Assembly: GCA_913045115.1 (NCBI GenBank)
Contig: CAJWPJ010000010.1
Coordinates: 1 to 32,532 of the forward strand
Source: an uncultured Gammaproteobacteria bacterium
GTDB lineage: Bacteria > Pseudomonadota > Gammaproteobacteria > GCA-002705445 > GCA-002716945
Direction: 5' to 3'
Length of the DNA stretch: 32,532 nucleotides
Shown here: positions 31,561 through 32,532 of the stretch, piece after piece
Layout of the letters: every line of letters begins with the position of its first letter
How positions within the stretch are numbered: position 1 is the first letter of the stretch
Translations under genes and position numbers: made by a program
The notes under the pieces: generated by a model
Seen by the model: the letters and a program-made list of their open reading frames with translations, nothing else
Database searches by the model: none
What the model was told of the DNA's origin: nothing

Positions 31561-32517
31561 CTAGGTAGAAGTTTTTCTTAATTCTTTTGGTATGGAGAAC
31601 GTTATATTTTCGCTTTTGAAAGATAGATTTTTATCAGACATCTTGGCACCTTGACCCAATAGAAATTTTACTAAGGAATCTACAGTGTCCTCAGGCGCCG
31701 ATGCACCCGCTGTAATACCTATAACCTTATCACCACTTAAATCTTCGATACTGATCTGATTTATGTCGTCGATCAAAAAAGACTTAATTCCATATTGTAC
31801 CCCTATCTCTCTCAACCGCTGAGAGTTCGAGCTATTTTGTGAGCCCACAACTATCAATGAATCACAAAACTCTAAAATCTTTTTGACAGCTTCTTGTCTA
31901 TTTTGTGTTGCATAACAAATATCATCTTTTCTTGGACCAATGATGTTTGGGAACTTGAGTTTCAAAGACCTCACTATACTTTTCGTATCATCAACCGATA
32001 ATGTTGTCTGCGTTACATAGGCAAGATCTTCGTTTTCAATTTGTAATTTATCTATATCATCGTTTGTCTCAACTAGATGAATTTTACCCTTATCAGAAAT
32101 GTATTGACCCATTGTTCCTTCAACTTCTGGGTGACCACTATGTCCCACTAAAACAACATCAATGTTCTGTGATGCAAATTTATGAATTTCAAAATGAACT
32201 TTTGTAACAAGTGGACAAGTTGCATCAAATACTTTTAGTCTTTTTAAAGAAGCTAGTTCTGATATTTCTTTTGATACACCATGAGCGCTATAAATTAATA
32301 TAGACTGATCTGGAACATTGTCTAGAGATTCAACAAAAACAACCCCTTTTTCTACTAATTGTTCTATTACATGTTTGTTATGTACAACTTCATGCTTAAC
32401 ATAAATAGTTTCATCAAAAATTTCTACAGCACGGTTTACTATTTCTATTGCTCTTTCTACACCTGCGCAAAAACCTCTAGGCTCTGTTAATAATATTTCT
32501 GAGTTTTTAAGTATCAT
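31561..32517 (-). CDS. ispH: 4-Hydroxy-3-methylbut-2-enyl diphosphate reductase IspH
   Basis: A 318-residue cytosolic [4Fe-4S] enzyme, the final step of the MEP isoprenoid pathway, making IPP and DMAPP from HMBPP. The three cluster Cys are in RGFCAGVERAIE (near 17), FDATCPLVTKVH (near 100) and DICYATQNRQEA (near 201). The conserved VVHNKHVIEQL and SAHGVSKEI supply substrate-binding His residues, and GITAGASAPE the C-terminal loop. The ATG at 32517 has a GGATG upstream and adds a few residues over the E. coli N-terminus. It converges on dsrR with zero spacing, so transcription of the two operons must end inside coding sequence. Confidence 0.96.
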   Translation of the reverse strand: MILKNSEILLTEPRGFCAGVERAIEIVNRAVEIFDETIYVKHEVVHNKHVIEQLVEKGVVFVESLDNVPDQSILIYSAHGVSKEISELASLKRLKVFDATCPLVTKVHFEIHKFASQNIDVVLVGHSGHPEVEGTMGQYISDKGKIHLVETNDDIDKLQIENEDLAYVTQTTLSVDDTKSIVRSLKLKFPNIIGPRKDDICYATQNRQEAVKKILEFCDSLIVVGSQNSSNSQRLREIGVQYGIKSFLIDDINQISIEDLSGDKVIGITAGASAPEDTVDSLVKFLLGQGAKMSDKNLSFKSENITFSIPKELRKTST

Positions 32518-32532
32518 TATCTACATCCAATA

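Noticed and set aside
1-32532. CRISPR array to go with the Cas6-like gene
   Set aside because: I found no regularly spaced direct repeats on either strand; the only short repeats are AT-rich palindromes and hairpins.

Overview
The window reads as chromosomal DNA of an AT-rich, sulfur-oxidising gammaproteobacterium. The main evidence is an almost complete oxidative-type dissimilatory sulfite reductase operon (dsrABEFHCMKLJOPNR, about 19.4-31.6 kb). The gene order is the one known from Allochromatium vinosum and the SUP05/Thioglobaceae lineage. The oxidative direction is inferred from dsrEFH and dsrL being present and no dsrD being visible. A SUP05/Thioglobus-like host is my best guess from gene order, AT-richness and compact spacing; I could not run a tree. 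No CRISPR array, insertion sequence, tRNA or rRNA gene was found.

Layout. (1) 0-6.7 kb, plus strand: the 3' end of a dihydroorotase, tadA, then a tightly packed run from ppc through DUF2905, an HTH-less S24/LexA-fold protein, a glutaredoxin and a Sel1-repeat protein to cysG. cysG makes siroheme, the cofactor of DsrAB. (2) 6.7-13.6 kb: a TonB transport island. exbD1-exbD2-tonB run leftward from a Fur-box-bearing intergenic region, and a FecA-like receptor runs rightward from it. Next come two strong hairpins, a DUF2946-like Cys/His-rich exported protein, an OprC/NosA-type copper receptor with both copper-binding motifs, another hairpin and exbB. (3) 13.6-16.1 kb, minus strand: four genes joined by 4-nt stop/start overlaps, encoding a prolyl-hydroxylase-like 2OG-Fe(II) oxygenase, a TrpD2/YbiB-like protein, a Rieske ferredoxin and a DUF4396 membrane protein. 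A lone plus-strand gene of unknown function follows. (4) 16.7-19.2 kb, minus strand, divergent from dsrA: a TauD-like oxygenase, a 64-aa protein, a stand-alone Cas6/Cmx6-like RAMP protein, a cysteine-free DsrC paralogue (RspA type) and two small acidic/coiled-coil proteins. (5) 19.2-31.6 kb: the dsr operon. (6) ispH on the minus strand, its stop codon directly abutting that of dsrR.

How it works together. DsrC carries sulfur on two C-terminal cysteines as a persulfide/trisulfide. DsrEFH hands sulfur to DsrC, DsrAB oxidises it to sulfite, DsrL links the reaction to NAD(P)H, and the DsrMKJOP membrane complex recycles DsrC and passes electrons to the quinone pool. CysG and DsrN supply siroheme and its amidated form. 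The TonB island supplies the iron and copper that a heme- and Fe-S-rich metabolism needs. The least explained parts are the two minus-strand cassettes between exbB and dsrA. They combine two unrelated 2OG oxygenases, possible nucleic-acid-binding folds (Cas6-like, TrpD2-like), a Rieske ferredoxin and a DsrC-fold protein that cannot carry sulfur.
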